Source: Antedon mediterranea
Taxonomy: Eukaryota > Echinodermata > Crinoidea > Comatulida > Antedonidae
Assembly (NCBI RefSeq): GCF_964355755.1
Contig: NC_092674.1
Span: forward strand, 13,771,001-13,835,000
Direction: 5' to 3'
Length of the DNA: 64,000 bases
The translations under genes were made by a program, and so were the position numbers. The notes under the pieces were generated by a model. That model was not told where the DNA came from. It ran no database searches and saw only the letters and a list, made by a program, of their open reading frames with translations. Shown here one piece after another: positions 11,651 through 23,689 of the stretch (position 1 is its first letter; each line of letters begins with the position of its first letter).

Positions 11651-12313
11651 ATATATATCTACTATATATCCCTGTTCATACTGTTCATGTTGATTTTATA
11701 TTTGCAGTAGAATAAATTAAATTTTATATTAGTTTAAGTGAATATTTTATGGCAAAGGAATCAACGGTCATTTTTCGCAAAGGTAAGGTGAATTAGGCAG
11801 TCTTATTACTTAGGCTAGTCGACCCATAAACTTTGCTACATATTTTAATATAGCAGATGTAATATATAGTTCCTCGAGAAAAATATCATTCCCTCGAGGC
11901 AATATCTGTATAATATAAACATTTGCAGTAGAGCAGAATCAGTGTCGTGAAATAAACCTTTATTTTTAAAAGTAATGCTACAGGAATATTTTTGTAGAAT
12001 AAGATAGGAAATCCATCAAAATTGACTATACACAATTATGTAAAATTGAGGCATTTCTCTTTTTAAAAAAAGTATATAAATTTTAATCATAAGAACAATC
12101 AATTTAACACAATTTAAAAATACCATTTTATTAAAAATTATTACCCAGTTAAATGTGTGTAAGTCATTGAATCAAAATCAGTAAAATTCCAATCTTATAA
12201 CATTATGAAAAAGTTATAGCATCAAATTATAATACTTTGTTTTTAGATTGTAAAAAAGTAAGTAAGAATCTGCATCATTGTATATTTATTATATTCCGTT
12301 ATTTTTCATTTAG

Positions 12314-14491
12314 TTGGATAAACTTGAAGTTGAAAGATTGAAGGAATTCAATTTAAGTGCTGGTGTAATACAGATATGGTGGAGGAAGATCCTGGCAACC
12401 AAAAGTAAACAAGAGGTCAAGCAGGTATTGATTGTTGTAATAGTGTTTTGCCAAATATCTTGCAGGCATCATGCTCTTACCAAACCAAGCCACAGAAGGC
12501 TATTGTAACATTAAAATAAATGTTAACTTTTATTCATTTTAACATTTTTTAAATTAAAATAAATGTGTTTATGTACTGTAAGATGCTCAGAGACTTATGA
12601 TATGTTGTAGGTGTAGAGTTTGGAAGGTGAGAGAAGATGTAAAGACACAATATGAGGCAGCAAGTGTAATGCAGTATGCTATGATTGGATATTCAATTCA
12701 TTTACATCAACGCAAGTTAGAGGAATAATTAAATGAATTGGATTCACACGAGGTAGGCCTTTACTTAAAACTCTCAATTCTCAATCTATGCTGCACCAAC
12801 ACACTTAACCATGTGAAGTATGTTTCTTCATCCTCGTTTACATGTACTTTAATGATTTTGATATAACACATCATCATTGATTATGTATTGTGTTATAAAA
12901 CTAATAATGTTGAATAGAGAATATTTTACTAAGATATTGCATGTTCTTGCTTCCACCAATCAGTTAATGTTTAACTCATGAAATATTCTCACTATTCAAT
13001 TCATAAACATTCAGTTTATGATTTTTATACCAATCTAATATTTTTTTTCTTCATACAATTTAACATTTATTTTTACCAGTTTTCTGATTCTGATGTGTAA
13101 GATTACAGTGCTGAACAATCACAACAAAACAATAGCATATTAACAGAAGGTATACTTTCAGCAGTATCACTGGATAATGAACCTCGTGACAGTAACCTGT
13201 CAATGATTAGTTCAAGCAATGGCAGCAAAGAAGTTGATGAAAATAGAGATACATGTACCAGTAAAGGCAGCAAAGAAGTTGAAGACAAGAGAGATAAGTT
13301 TACCAGTAAAGACAGCAAGAAATTGAGGGTGTCACGAAACCTAAGACCACGAAAGGTAAGACCCCCTAAGACCTAAGATCGCGAAAGCTAAGACCCAAGA
13401 CCTAAGATTACAAATATTTATCTTTCGCACCTGCCTTGTATTTTAACTCCCAACATTTATTCTGAATACCACACCTTAGAATTGGCACTTTCATGAAAAA
13501 GAATCACATAAAAAGTAACAAATACATTTTTAAATTGATGATTTTACAGACGTTTTTCTCGCACACAAAATGACTAGCCTACAGCACACTAGAAGTAGGC
13601 CTACCCCCCATGTTCAATGTTTTTGTTTTTATGGAACGTCAAAAGAGCAAAAATTATATAGAGGGCTGAAAACTCTGTGGAGTCCATCTACAGTGTGGAT
13701 GGAACAATGTAAAATTAAAATTGTAATGATAATAGTATAATCATGCAAGTACGAAGAAATAAATACTGGCAAATAAATTTTAACTTAAAAATTATGATAA
13801 GTTTTTTTGTTTCGTTTTCTTTCTGTTGTTATACTTGTACTATTATTGTTGCTCTTTTGGCGATCCATAGAAACAAAAACATTGAGCATGGGGAGCTCGA
13901 GGAGTTACATTACAGTATACAAAGAAACACGTCTGTAAAATCATGATGGGAAAGGATTTATTTATTTGTTATTATGTGTTTCTCCTTCTGAAAGTACTTA
14001 TAAGTCCTAATTTTAAAGTGTGGTATTCAGGATAAAGTTAGTCAACAAATTTGGAGTCAAAATACAAGGCAGGTGCGTAAGAAAAACATCATCTGAACCA
14101 ACACATTGGAGTAAATATATACCAACAAACAACCCGTCAAGTTTGTTTGTTGTGAAGAAAAAATATACATTTACTCAACGGGCGAAAATAATGTGAGTTT
14201 ATCTATGTTTTGCGGTAGTATTAAATTATATTTATGGTAATAAATGAAACCTACTGTGTTTAAAATTATGTATGGATAAACAAGTATTGTTTTTAAGCTG
14301 TAGTATATCTTAGAATTTGTAATCTTAGGTCTTGGGTCATAGCTTTCGTGATCTTAGGTCTTATGGGGTCTTAGCTTTCGTAGTCTTAGGTTTCGTGACA
14401 CTCAAGAAATTGAAGACAATAGAGATAAATTTACTAGTAAAGATAACAAAGAATTTGATGATCAAACACCCGATTCTGCTACTGTCCACAG
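12314..14491 (+). pseudogene. IQ-motif gene remnant, exons interrupted by a foldback element
   Basis: Exon 12314-12424 (37 codons, clean AG and GT borders) reads EVERLKEFN and then AGVIQIWWRKIL, a calmodulin-binding IQ motif. A second candidate block at about 12611-12729 reads RVWKVREDVKTQYEAAS and ends EE-stop, but its phase does not match. A third at 13080-13326 plus 14404-14491 encodes Ser/Lys/Glu repeats (KEVEDKRDKFTSKDS, then EIEDNRDKFTSKDN) and contains an in-frame TAA at the start. The two parts of this last exon are split by the inverted-repeat element at 13327-14403. It could be a broken gene or a wrongly joined set of exons; the parent family was not identified. Confidence 0.5.
13327..14403 (+). 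mobile_element. foldback/MULE-like non-autonomous element with 10-bp target duplication
   Basis: Terminal inverted repeats start GGGTGTCACGAAACC on the left and GAGTGTCACGAAACC (complement) on the right, and extend about 90 bp. Further paired blocks (CGCACCTGCCTTGTATTTT; CAATGTTTTTGTTT with AAAAGAGCAA) show that most of the 1077 bp folds on itself. The flanks AAGAAATTGA at 13317-13326 and 14404-14413 are identical, a 10-bp target duplication in the range of Mutator-like elements. No transposase was seen. Confidence 0.85.
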
Positions 14492-15094
14492 GTGCTATCT
14501 CTAAAACTATAGCAAGTTATACACGTTGCTGTCTGCTATAAATGCTGTACTTTTAACACACGGTACACTGTCTGTAGCACAGTGTGTGTTGACAATTTAC
14601 AATGATGTACAACCATAGGCAGGTTTTCGTACTGCCATGCAAGAATGGATAGGTGTTTTCCGCCGCTTTTAGGCATTCTAGTCAATTATTGTTATTATTA
14701 TACGAATTACGTAATTAGTCTAGTAGCTCATCTACCTTTTTAGCAGGGCATAATGAATATTGTAGCTAGGCTAGGCCTACTAGACTAGCGGGAAATCAAC
14801 CAATTATTTGGTTGGATACGAGTTTAGGGTAGGAAGTTAAGTACGAGTTGGCATGGGTACGAGTCGACCAGGGGTGAATCGACCAGACTACACCCGGCCG
14901 CCCTACTAGAGCATAGGCTACAGGCCTGCAGGAATGTGAAATCTGTCCTAGCTATAGGCATAGGCCTACATTGGGACGCCCAAAAAAGCCATTCTATGAG
15001 CATAAAAAGGCCTCGTAGAGCCAGACATGTTAACATATACTACACAGTACTAGTACGTCTACCATTTATTATAGTTCCATGGTACTATAGCAGG

Positions 15095-18000
15095 GTAACT
15101 TAGCACTTTTTTTGTGCACTTTGTGACAAAAGCACCAAATTCGGCACAAACCTTCTTTAGGGTATATCTAACAATCCTAGAAGGGGTGCCCAAAAATCGG
15201 AACAATTTAACGACGTCATTTGGACCACGCCCTTTTTTTAGTATTACCTAATTATGTGAAAACTTAACTCTTCGTATATACATACCAAGTTTGGTATCAA
15301 ATTAAAACTCATGACATGTACATTGCAATACACACATAAAAAATATATGATTTTTCTTCAGACGGAATATATAGGTCAAATAATGTAATTTTCTGTCATA
15401 TTGAAGGGCAACAACATTTATTTTTGTAATAGTACTAATATATATTTATCCAGTACCAGTTACTTTCCTTTAACATAATATTAGGAACCACTGAAAAAAA
15501 GTATATAAAGCATATACTGTATCAAACTTGGCTCAATAATCACTGGACTAATTAAACAGACAAAAGACCATTTGACAGACAATTATGGCGTAGGCATCCA
15601 TAACAATACATAGAGGTGATTATCAACTTTACTTTTACTTTTTATTATTTATCTGGAAACAAACACTTATAATGGTACAGAGTTGCTAGATGACGAACAA
15701 GTTCCACGGCGTGGGTAACAAGACCAGTGCACTGCTGAATGGCACTAATTGCAGTTCCCTGAGCAAAAAGGCAACTTTTTGCAGCCACACTTTAGCAATC
15801 CCTACATGCCTTGGATGCTTCAGGTAGTATTGTCCAGACTGGTGTCCATGTACTGCCGGTTTTAGTCCAACCAAAGTCTTCTGTTGATGGAGCATTCTGC
15901 TGTGGCTGTAGACTGGTGTTCCAAATGCTTGCTTGGTATATGGATCTGTTGGAATGCTGTAAAAGTGCATCCTGCAATAAACAATTTAAAGATTGGTGTT
16001 ACCTTTTAATGAAAGAAAAACATGAACCTGATAATAAATTATTAAACGACAATTGACAATTATATTGAAGCTCCCCTTACCTGTGTAGGAGGAATGTTGT
16101 CCATTGTCCGTGCCTTTCTTGAAAAAAGATCTTGTCTTAGCTTAGTAACACTTCTTAAAGTACTTGTCTTGTCGTATAGATGACATGTAAACTCCTCTAG
16201 CAACTGGAATTGAGATGAGTTGACTCCTAGAGATGTGAAAGGGTGATGTGCCATGAAAAGAAAGGCTTCTATGACTGCTGGAAATGAGTTCCACGTCTCC
16301 CATGCGGAGTGTTTTGCTTTTCCGAAGAACTGGGATGTAGTATCGGACCCAGTAAATGCATGAAAAACTGGCAGCCCTCTTGACTTATCTCCTCCTAGGT
16401 TATGGCAGATGGTATTTATATTAACATATTGGAAGTGCTTACCCATGCCAAATGCGACCCAGATACACGTACCAGGATAACAGGCTATTAGATTGCAGAA
16501 AATACCAACCAGGATAACAATGACATCAGTATCAACTGTACGCACCAAAATAACCCTGCTACCTTTCTTTAAGGCATCATCAATGTGAAGGCACATCTTG
16601 GAGTCGGCCTCTTCATGGTCGCAGATTGACATAGGTTGAGTAGATGTCAACATACAACAGACTCGCCTACAGGACATATATCAAGAATTATTTACTAATT
16701 TAATATGCCTTTTTAATGAATTATTGGTATGAAACTGTATAAGTAAATTAATCGTTTGGTTACAAACAAAATAAATTAGTAAGTATCATAATAAAACTTA
16801 CCTGATGCAGTCAGAGTAATTATGGGTAGACACCTTTGTAGTTAAAAAGTTCAATAACTCCCTAAATAATTCCCTGGAATCTTTGTTTGTCCCCCAACTT
16901 TCCTCCTAACCCCTTTTCCTCTTTTTTTTCCTGTAGACTGCTTAAGACTATCTGTTCTGTAAGTGTCCCACACTATATCAATTCTGTTACTATTCTGCAG
17001 CTGCTGTCTGGTCCACGGTAGAAAGACCTGTCATACAAATGATACAAGAATAACGATTCGCATATAGAAGTGACCAATTATGTGGTGGTTAAACAATAGA
17101 TACAATCCTGAATGCAAAGAAATGTACTCACCTTATCACCGTAGTCATCAAATGTAAATGCATGGTTGCTGGAAAGAGGATGGACAATAGCAGCTCCGTC
17201 AAACACCTTTAGGTCAAAATATGTAGGAGGTTCAGGCTGGCCTTCAGTCTCCAAATGCTGTAGCAACTCAGACTTCTTAGTTGGTAGTCGAAGCTTTCCA
17301 TTTACTGCCAAAGAGGGTGGCCATGGCTGGTTTTCATGCATGAAGAAGTCTTCCAAATCTCCATCACGAGATTGACTTGCAATATACAGTCGACTGAATA
17401 GGCTGCAGTCACTTTTTAAACTCTTAACTTGTTGCTTTGTTTTGGACACTGATTTTGACCATGGTGTGTTGAAGAACGGCAGCTTATTCTGTTTGATGGC
17501 TTGTTGAATTGCAACACTTCTGTCGAGAATAACTTCCTTGAAATATTTTTGGTACTGGGTAGAGTACCTACATCGTGAATTGTACGAACTATCACTACTG
17601 CACTTTCATTGGCACAATCTCGAGCATCCAAGACAATTATCGAGGAATGGGTTGCCTGTATTGCTCAGGGAACTGCAAGTGCCGTTCAGCAGGTCTTTCT
17701 TGCACTGGTCTTTGTTACCCATGCCGTTGAACTTGTTCGTCATCTAGCAACTCTGTACCATTTTAAGTGTTTGTTTCCAGATAAATAATTTCATAAAAGT
17801 AAAGTTGATAATCACCTCTATGTATTGTTATGGATGCTAACGCCATAATTGTCAGTCAAATGGTCTTTTGTCTGTTTAATTAGTCCAGTGATTATTGAGC
17901 CAAGTTTGATACAGTATATGTTTTATATACTTTTTTCAGTGGTTCCTAATATTATGTTAAAGGAAAGTAACTGATACTGGATAAATATATATTAGTAGTT

Positions 18001-18405
18001 CTATTACAAAAATGAATGTTGTTGTTCTTATAACTACAATGTTCATAACATAGCTCAATATTTGATTGAAATCCCCTTCAATATGACAGAAAATGACATT
18101 ATTTGACCTATATATTACGTCTGAAAAGGAATCATATATTTTTTATGTGTGTATTGCAATGTACATGTCATGAGTTTTAATTTGATACCAAACTTGGTAT
18201 GTATATACGAAGATTTAAGTTTTCACCTAGAATTACGTAATAATAAAAAAAGGCGTGGTCCAAATGACGTCGTTAAATTGTTCCGATTTTTGGGCACCCC
18301 TTCTAGGATTGTTAGATATACCATAAAGAAGGCTTGTGCCAAATTTGGTGCTTTTGTCACAAAATGCACAATCTTCATAAAAAATGGAAGTTAGCAACCC
18401 TGCTA
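15095..18405. mobile_element. DNA element with ~0.7-kb terminal inverted repeats and a cargo gene
   Basis: The segment 15095-15770 and the reverse complement of 17655-18405 match over about 0.7 kb with scattered differences. Landmarks include GACAAAAGCACCAAAT, GAAGGGGTGCCCAAAAATCG, AATTTAACGACGTCATTTGG and the inner GCAGTTCCCTGAGCAA. The inverted repeats include the 3' end of the enclosed minus-strand gene, so that end is present at both sides. Outer termini are about TAGCAGGGT / ACCCTGCTA; a target duplication was not clear. Confidence 0.8.
15700..17640 (-). pseudogene. element-borne gene of an uncharacterised marine-invertebrate protein family, broken
   Basis: Ordered minus-strand blocks: LDARDCANESAVVIVRT; VILDRSVAIQQAIKQNKLP; KSDCSLFSRLYIASQSRDGD with DLEDFFMHENQ (17132-17449); FDGAAIVHP and FTFDDYGDK; DIVWDTYRTDSLK and RGKGVRRKVGG (about 16900-16985); ELLNFLTTKVSTHNYSDC; exon 16081-16666 with HEEADSKM, RTVDTDVIVILVG, LPVFHAFTGSDT and AWETWNSFP; exon about 15700-15974 with GSTWTPVWTILPEASKAC, then a TAA. 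I recall this order from a large repetitive protein family annotated as uncharacterised in corals, hydra and echinoderms. The Asp-rich VDTDV block suggests a PIN-like nuclease fold, which is inference. Frameshifts near 16960 and 17560 and the TAA at about 15790 show this copy is dead. Confidence 0.7.
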
Positions 18406-18689
18406 CTACGGATCACTACTAAAATCTAGGTCTAGTCTAGTAGGCTAGGGTAGGGTTCCAGTAATTTCGGTCGCGTTTTTTCAGGAGGGCATGTGAGAGG
18501 TGAGGTAGGTTAGCCCAGCTAGGCTAAACTAACATGTAAGTAGTATTCTAAAATGGGATGGGAACGAGTCGGCATGGGGGTACGGGTTGATCTTTATCCG
18601 TATTCTAGGGTGCTGGTCAACCCGTAACGTACCCATGTCAACTCGTACCAAACTTGGCTAACTCGTACCCAAATAATTGGTCAACTCGT

Positions 18690-18830
18690 ACCAATAGCTT
18701 TATAGCTTTATTGATAGCTGGGTTCAAATCTAGGTTGGGACGGTTTTTTCTCATTCTAAAACAGATTTCCTTATAATAATAAAATAATATCGACCTATGA
18801 ATTTAACTGTAATATTGTATTGTATACATA
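18690..18830 (+). mobile_element. degenerate tRNA-derived SINE
   Basis: Box B-like GGGTTCAAATCTAGG, TTGGGACGGTTTTTTCTC and ACAGATTTCCTT follow the same order as the SINEs at 11.5 and 21.8 kb (minus strand). Box A is decayed. Confidence 0.5.
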
Positions 18831-20094
18831 ATATTAGTAGTAATAGTAATTCCCTTTTGCATTTATTATTTTAATAAATTTTACGGTTACCCCTTAATTA
18901 TACTATACTAGTATAACTTCCTTGTTATATTTTACAATATTTTCTTCATAATTCAACAATTTTTTTTCACAGCTAATTATCAAACTGAATCATCACACAC
19001 CAAATCTCATGACATCTCTAGTGTATTTCTCCAAGCTAATCCAGCTACATGGTATTGCCTTGAGGCTAAACTACACTGTATACTGCTGGGCACTACCATC
19101 ATTCCTGGCCCGTCAACCTGGACCACATTATGGTCCAACACAGTCGTGTACTACTGATTCCAAATAGTGAATTACATCCTGTGGTCAAGGATTTATTTGC
19201 ACTTATGCTTATTTCCTCCAACATACAGAGTACGTAGGGCTTTTAATTTGCTTTTATACCTGTTAATTAAAAAATCTGTTATGCCTATTGTTGCATAAAG
19301 ATCAAATTTAGACTGTAAATACTGGGATGATCACCCTAAATTGTCTTTTTCATTTAACAATGTTATATTTCACAGCCAGAAAAAAGCATACAGAGTTTTT
19401 TTTATTCCTAACTGTTGAATTGCATCCCAATACATGGTACCTATTGGTATTATATCTATAAATATAAAGTACTCTCTTATAAATAGATGTATCTCTCCAA
19501 ACTACTCCAACTACCTAATATAATGGTTAGTTTTCTGTGTTCGCTGGAGCGCAAAATTATAAACAAGACATAGCCGTTTTATTAGTTACCCACCACGTGA
19601 AGACGACAATGACCGGTCAGAGAGAGAGAGAGAGAGAGACAACCATGTCTACTAGCCTACTAGACTATAATAGGGCTACTCTAGCTAGGGGACCTACCTA
19701 GGCTACTTACTAGATATGGGTGTATTGATTTGGGTTTATGGCCTAAAAGCTAGAACAACATTATCTCTAATCTCCCTCCCCTGTCTCACGGGGGCCCCAT
19801 TGAATCTCTTTGCCTTGATGGTACGACATATGACTAACCTTTCTAGCTAGGGACCTTGCAAACAAATGCCGCGCAAAATGCACAGCAGCCATTTTAATCC
19901 AAAACAATGTTATTTCGTTAAACAATTAAATTAGAAGTGAAAATTACACTTTAAGTGTTTTGAACTGTATATTTAAGGTTATATATACTAGTTGTATTAC
20001 TAATCGTTCTTCGTAAATTGGAAAATGCCAATTTTATTGTCCACAAAAAGCTCCGCACACTTTGTTAAAGCTCATGCATAAATTATTCATGAGC
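18830..20094. other. no recognised gene; (GA)n tract
   Basis: AT-rich, with CTAG-rich patches at 19.65-19.75 kb. A perfect GA dinucleotide run lies at about 19619-19640. A short open stretch at 18973-19170 has an acceptor-like border but an early stop in phase with the preceding exon, so no gene is called. Confidence 0.5.
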
Positions 20095-21830
20095 ACCTAA
20101 TTACTCTAGTAGCTAGATCAACTTTCGTATGCACTTTGAGGTCCAGATAATTTGACTTCAGAAATTGGTTTAGGGTGGTCAAACAATCATATTTGGCTTG
20201 GTTACACATTTTGAAAATGTGGCGAAAGGTCAAAAGGTCAAGGTGAAAGGTCATAAGACCAAACATAAATATGTCCTTAAATCTCAGCAACCACTTGTCA
20301 CAACGAGGTAATTTTGGTCTTAAATTAATCAGAAGGCATGCATTTATATTCCATCTAATGGGGCATTTAAGTCAAAAATGATAAGAAATGCCATTTCTGA
20401 CCTTTGACCCACATACCAGGGCATCTTCATATCTCATAAAGTACAGGTCGTAGAAACTTAAATTTGGTATCAAATTGTTCGAAATATACATATTTACATT
20501 CATTGTAATAGAAAATGTGGTTAAAAGATGAACAGAAATACTCTTACTAATGTCTCAAACAAAAAACATATCTAAACAACTTATCCTTAGACAGTAATGT
20601 TATGCAATAACTGATACTTTAAATTGTTTTAATTTCAAGTACTAGTTATTGCTGTCCCCGAGGACATTTTGATAGAAACGTTAAGCTCAACAGTTCTTTT
20701 CAGAATGCTAGAAGTAACTTGCCATATGTATCCGATTAAACGCCCCTGGCATTTATTGTTCAAAATGGTTTTTAGGGGGAAAGGAGGAATCTTTATTTGG
20801 GGTATAATATGGTAACATGTATAATCAAATAAATACCACCTAGATTGGAAAAAATACTGCACAATTAATATCAAAAAGTGATAAAATTATGTCAAAAAGC
20901 TTGGTAAATTGTAGATTATGGTAGTTAATGAAATGTGTTGACGTGATACAATTATTGTGTAAATGCATGTGGCATGTTTATTCCACATGGTGTTCTATTT
21001 GAGGGAATGGTGGCGTTTATTTGAAGGAATACTCTAATATTAATAATTGTATTTCGTTTCTCAACTGATAAAAGGTACTTTACATGATTCGTTTTCCTCT
21101 TTATGCTTTTTAACGAAATGTTTCTGTCTTTTAAAATAAAAGTGATAGATTCCATTAAATGGATCTTCACCTCCAGGTGCCAGTATAATGATATAAAACA
21201 ATGACACATCATTATCCTGACACGATTGCACTCATAATGGATCTTCATTCTATCATCTATTTGTTTGTAACTACAATTTGACAACAATCTTTTGCATAGT
21301 TTTAAATGCCAATACATAGTTTCATTACTATTGTACAATATGTCCAGCTTTCCTGAAAACACCCTTGTGTACTGTAGTACAGTGTTGTAGTATGATTTTA
21401 TCATGATAAACTTCTGATGCTTTTATTGTCAATGCATTCAGTACCTAAAACATGTCAAAGTTTCTAGTGGTATTGATAATAAATCTCCAGAAATATATAT
21501 TGTTTTATTATCTACACTGGGAACAGACGTGTATATGTATAAGTTTTGTCGTTGACATTCAAAACTAATATGCAACAGTGTTACGTAATAATGACAATGA
21601 CTTGGTCTATTATTGTGGTCTCCGATACCTTTTATTACATGATTGTACTTCCTCCAGGATAGAATGAGGTTTAATCCCGTTATTATTCTTATTATATAAT
21701 ATATATTTTTTTTATATATAAACAAATCAGGCAAAGAACATTAATTCTAAACCGCCCGGTGATATACTGAAATTTAATTAATTAATTTGAAACGATAAAG
21801 ATGAGGAAATCTGTGAGAATGAGAAAAAGT

Positions 21831-21902
21831 CGCCCCAACCGAGACTCGAACTCGGACCGCCTGCTTGATATGCAGATGTCCTAACCATTAGACCACTGGG
21901 GC
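21831..21902 (-). tRNA. tRNA-like gene or SINE head, anticodon position ATC, unit 1
   Basis: The 72-nt minus-strand sequence folds as a full cloverleaf. It has a 7-bp acceptor stem (GCCCCAG with TTGGGGC, one G-U), a D arm around AATGGTTA, anticodon stem TCTGC/GCAGG with loop ATATCAA, a 4-nt variable loop, and T arm CCGAG-TTCGAGT-CTCGG. A T5 pol III terminator follows 4 bases downstream. The loop places ATC as anticodon (Asp codon GAT), which is unusual because eukaryotic tRNA-Asp normally uses GTC. Because relatives at 11.5 and 18.7 kb are clearly SINEs, this is more likely a young SINE head than a working tRNA. Confidence 0.5.
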
Positions 21903-22198
21903 TTTCATGGTATTGTTCGAACTCGATTGGATAGCGACTCTTTAACATTCTCGGCGTGGTACGGCGGAACAGCACTATTCCTCAGTTGTACGCACGCGCA
22001 CCAGAGATCAAATTGATACGACCTCATCTTACATAGAGTATTTTTATTCACGAGGCGGGATCTCCGAAGAGATACTTTTATATATATAAACAAATCAGGC
22101 AAAGAACATTAATTCTAAACCGCCCGGTGATATACTGAAATTTAATTAATTAATTTGAAACGATAAAGATGAGGAAATCTGTGAGAATGAGAAAAAGT

Positions 22199-22270
22199 CG
22201 CCCCAACCGAGACTCGAACTCGGACCGCCTGCTTGATATGCAGATGTCCTAACCATTAGACCACTGGGGC
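22199..22270 (-). tRNA. tRNA-like gene or SINE head, unit 2
   Basis: Identical over 72 nt to the unit-1 cloverleaf, with the same T5 terminator. The two copies arose by tandem duplication of 368 bp, so they are not independent evidence for function. Confidence 0.5.
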
Positions 22271-23689
22271 TTTCATGGTATTGTTCGAACTCGATTGGAT
22301 AGCGACTCTTTAACATTCTCGGCGTGGTACGGCGGAACAGCACTAGTCCTCAGTTGTACGCACGCGCACCAGAGATCAAATTGATACGACCTCATCTTAC
22401 ATACAGTATTTTTATTCACGAGGCGGGATCTCCGAAGAGATACTTTTATATATATAAACAAATCAGGCAAAGAACATTAATTCTAAACCGCCCGGTGATA
22501 TACTGAAATTTAATTAATTAATTTGAATTTATATATATATATCTGGGGTGTATTTATTTTGATTATACATGTTACCATTATTACACCCAACAAAATAAAC
22601 GCCTTCCCTGAATAAATAAATGCCCGAGGCTTTTATACGGGTAACTACAGTAAATTACTTCTAGCATTCTCAAAATGTTCGGGGGTAAACAATAATTTCT
22701 AGCATTATTATAAGCAAAAGTAGGCCTACAATTATTACAAACAGTAAAGGATTTGTTTTAATTCCTACAGTATAATGAAATCATTAGGCATCAATTATTG
22801 CATAACATTACTGTCTAATGATAAGTTGGGTAGATATGTTTTTCATTTAAAAGATTAGTAATTAATAGTATTTATGATCATCTTTTATCCAAATTTTCTG
22901 TTAGAATGAATGTAAATATGTGTATTTCTAACAATTTGATACTAAATTTAAGTTTCTACGACCTGTACTTACAGAGATAAGAAGATGCCCTGGTATGTAT
23001 GTCAAAGGTCAGAAATGTCATTTCCGGTCATTTTTTACTAAAATGTTTCATTAGACTGAATTTGAATGTATAGCTTCTAAACATTTTGAGACCAAAATTT
23101 ACTCGCTGTGACCAGTGGTTGCCGAGATACAAATACCTATTTGTGTTTATTCATATAACCCCTGGCCTTGACCTTTTGACCTTTTGTAACATTGTTCAAA
23201 ATGTGTAACAAATAACTAAATGTATATTTCGAACAATTTGAGCCCAAATTCAAGTCTCTACGGCCAATAGTTACGGAGATACAGACATGCCCTGGTTTAT
23301 GGGTCAAAGGTCAGAAATGGCATTTCCGGTCATTTTCGACTAAAATGTTTCATTAGACTGAATATGAATGTATACCTTCTGATCAATTTGAGACCAAAAT
23401 TACCTCGCTGTGACCAGTGGTTGTCGAGATTTAAGGACATAATGGTGTTTGATCTTATAACCTTTGACCCTGACCTTTTGACCTTTCGCCACATTTTCAA
23501 AATGTGTAACCAAGCCAAAAATGATTGTTTGACCACCCTAAACCAATTTCTGAAGTCGAATTCTCTGGACCTCAATGTGCATACGAAAGTTGATCTAGCT
23601 ACTAGAGTAAATAGTATGAGCATGACATGACGTATAAAACAATCGCCCACCTGATTACACAATATATGGTTGCCAATGTTAGGGATGAA

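Larger units (their letters stand above)
14797..18695. mobile_element. outer inverted-repeat element enclosing the long-TIR element
   Basis: The left flank at about 14797-14890 has CCAATTATTTGG followed by repeated GTACGAGTTGGC/GTACGAGTCGACC units. The right flank at about 18600-18695 carries the reverse complement of the same series (GGTCAACCCGTAACGTACCC, GGTCAACTCGTACC). These act as an outer pair of inverted repeats around 15.09-18.41 kb. Exact ends and target duplication could not be fixed. Confidence 0.55.
21714..22527 (-). repeat. tandem array, 368-bp unit, 2.2 copies, containing tRNA-like sequences
   Basis: The anchor AACAAATCAGGCAAAGAACA occurs at 21721, 22089 and 22457, exactly 368 bp apart. 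Units 1 and 2 are nearly identical, with isolated substitutions such as ATTCCTC/AGTCCTC. Each unit has a tRNA-shaped head and a SINE body; the third copy stops after the body. The array lies inside the giant inverted repeat. Confidence 0.9.
20095..23625. mobile_element. giant inverted-repeat element with AGGTCA-rich arms
   Basis: The left arm, about 20095-20600, is the reverse complement of matching parts of 22770-23625. Landmarks include the outer ACTCTAGTAGCTAGATCAAC, CCAAATTTCTGAAGT-type blocks, GACCTTTGACC and TAATGTTATGCAATAA. The right arm is longer because it holds an extra roughly 280-bp internal duplicate (GACTGAATTTGAATGTAT at about 23055 and its partner at 23355). The arms contain AAAGGTCAAAAGGTCAAGG-type direct half-sites. 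No transposase gene was seen in the 2.2-kb interior. Confidence 0.75.

Noticed and set aside
18973-19170. Further exon of the IQ-motif gene after 14491
   Set aside because: An acceptor-like TTTCACAG precedes it, but joining in phase gives an immediate stop, and the alternative frames have no recognisable domain.
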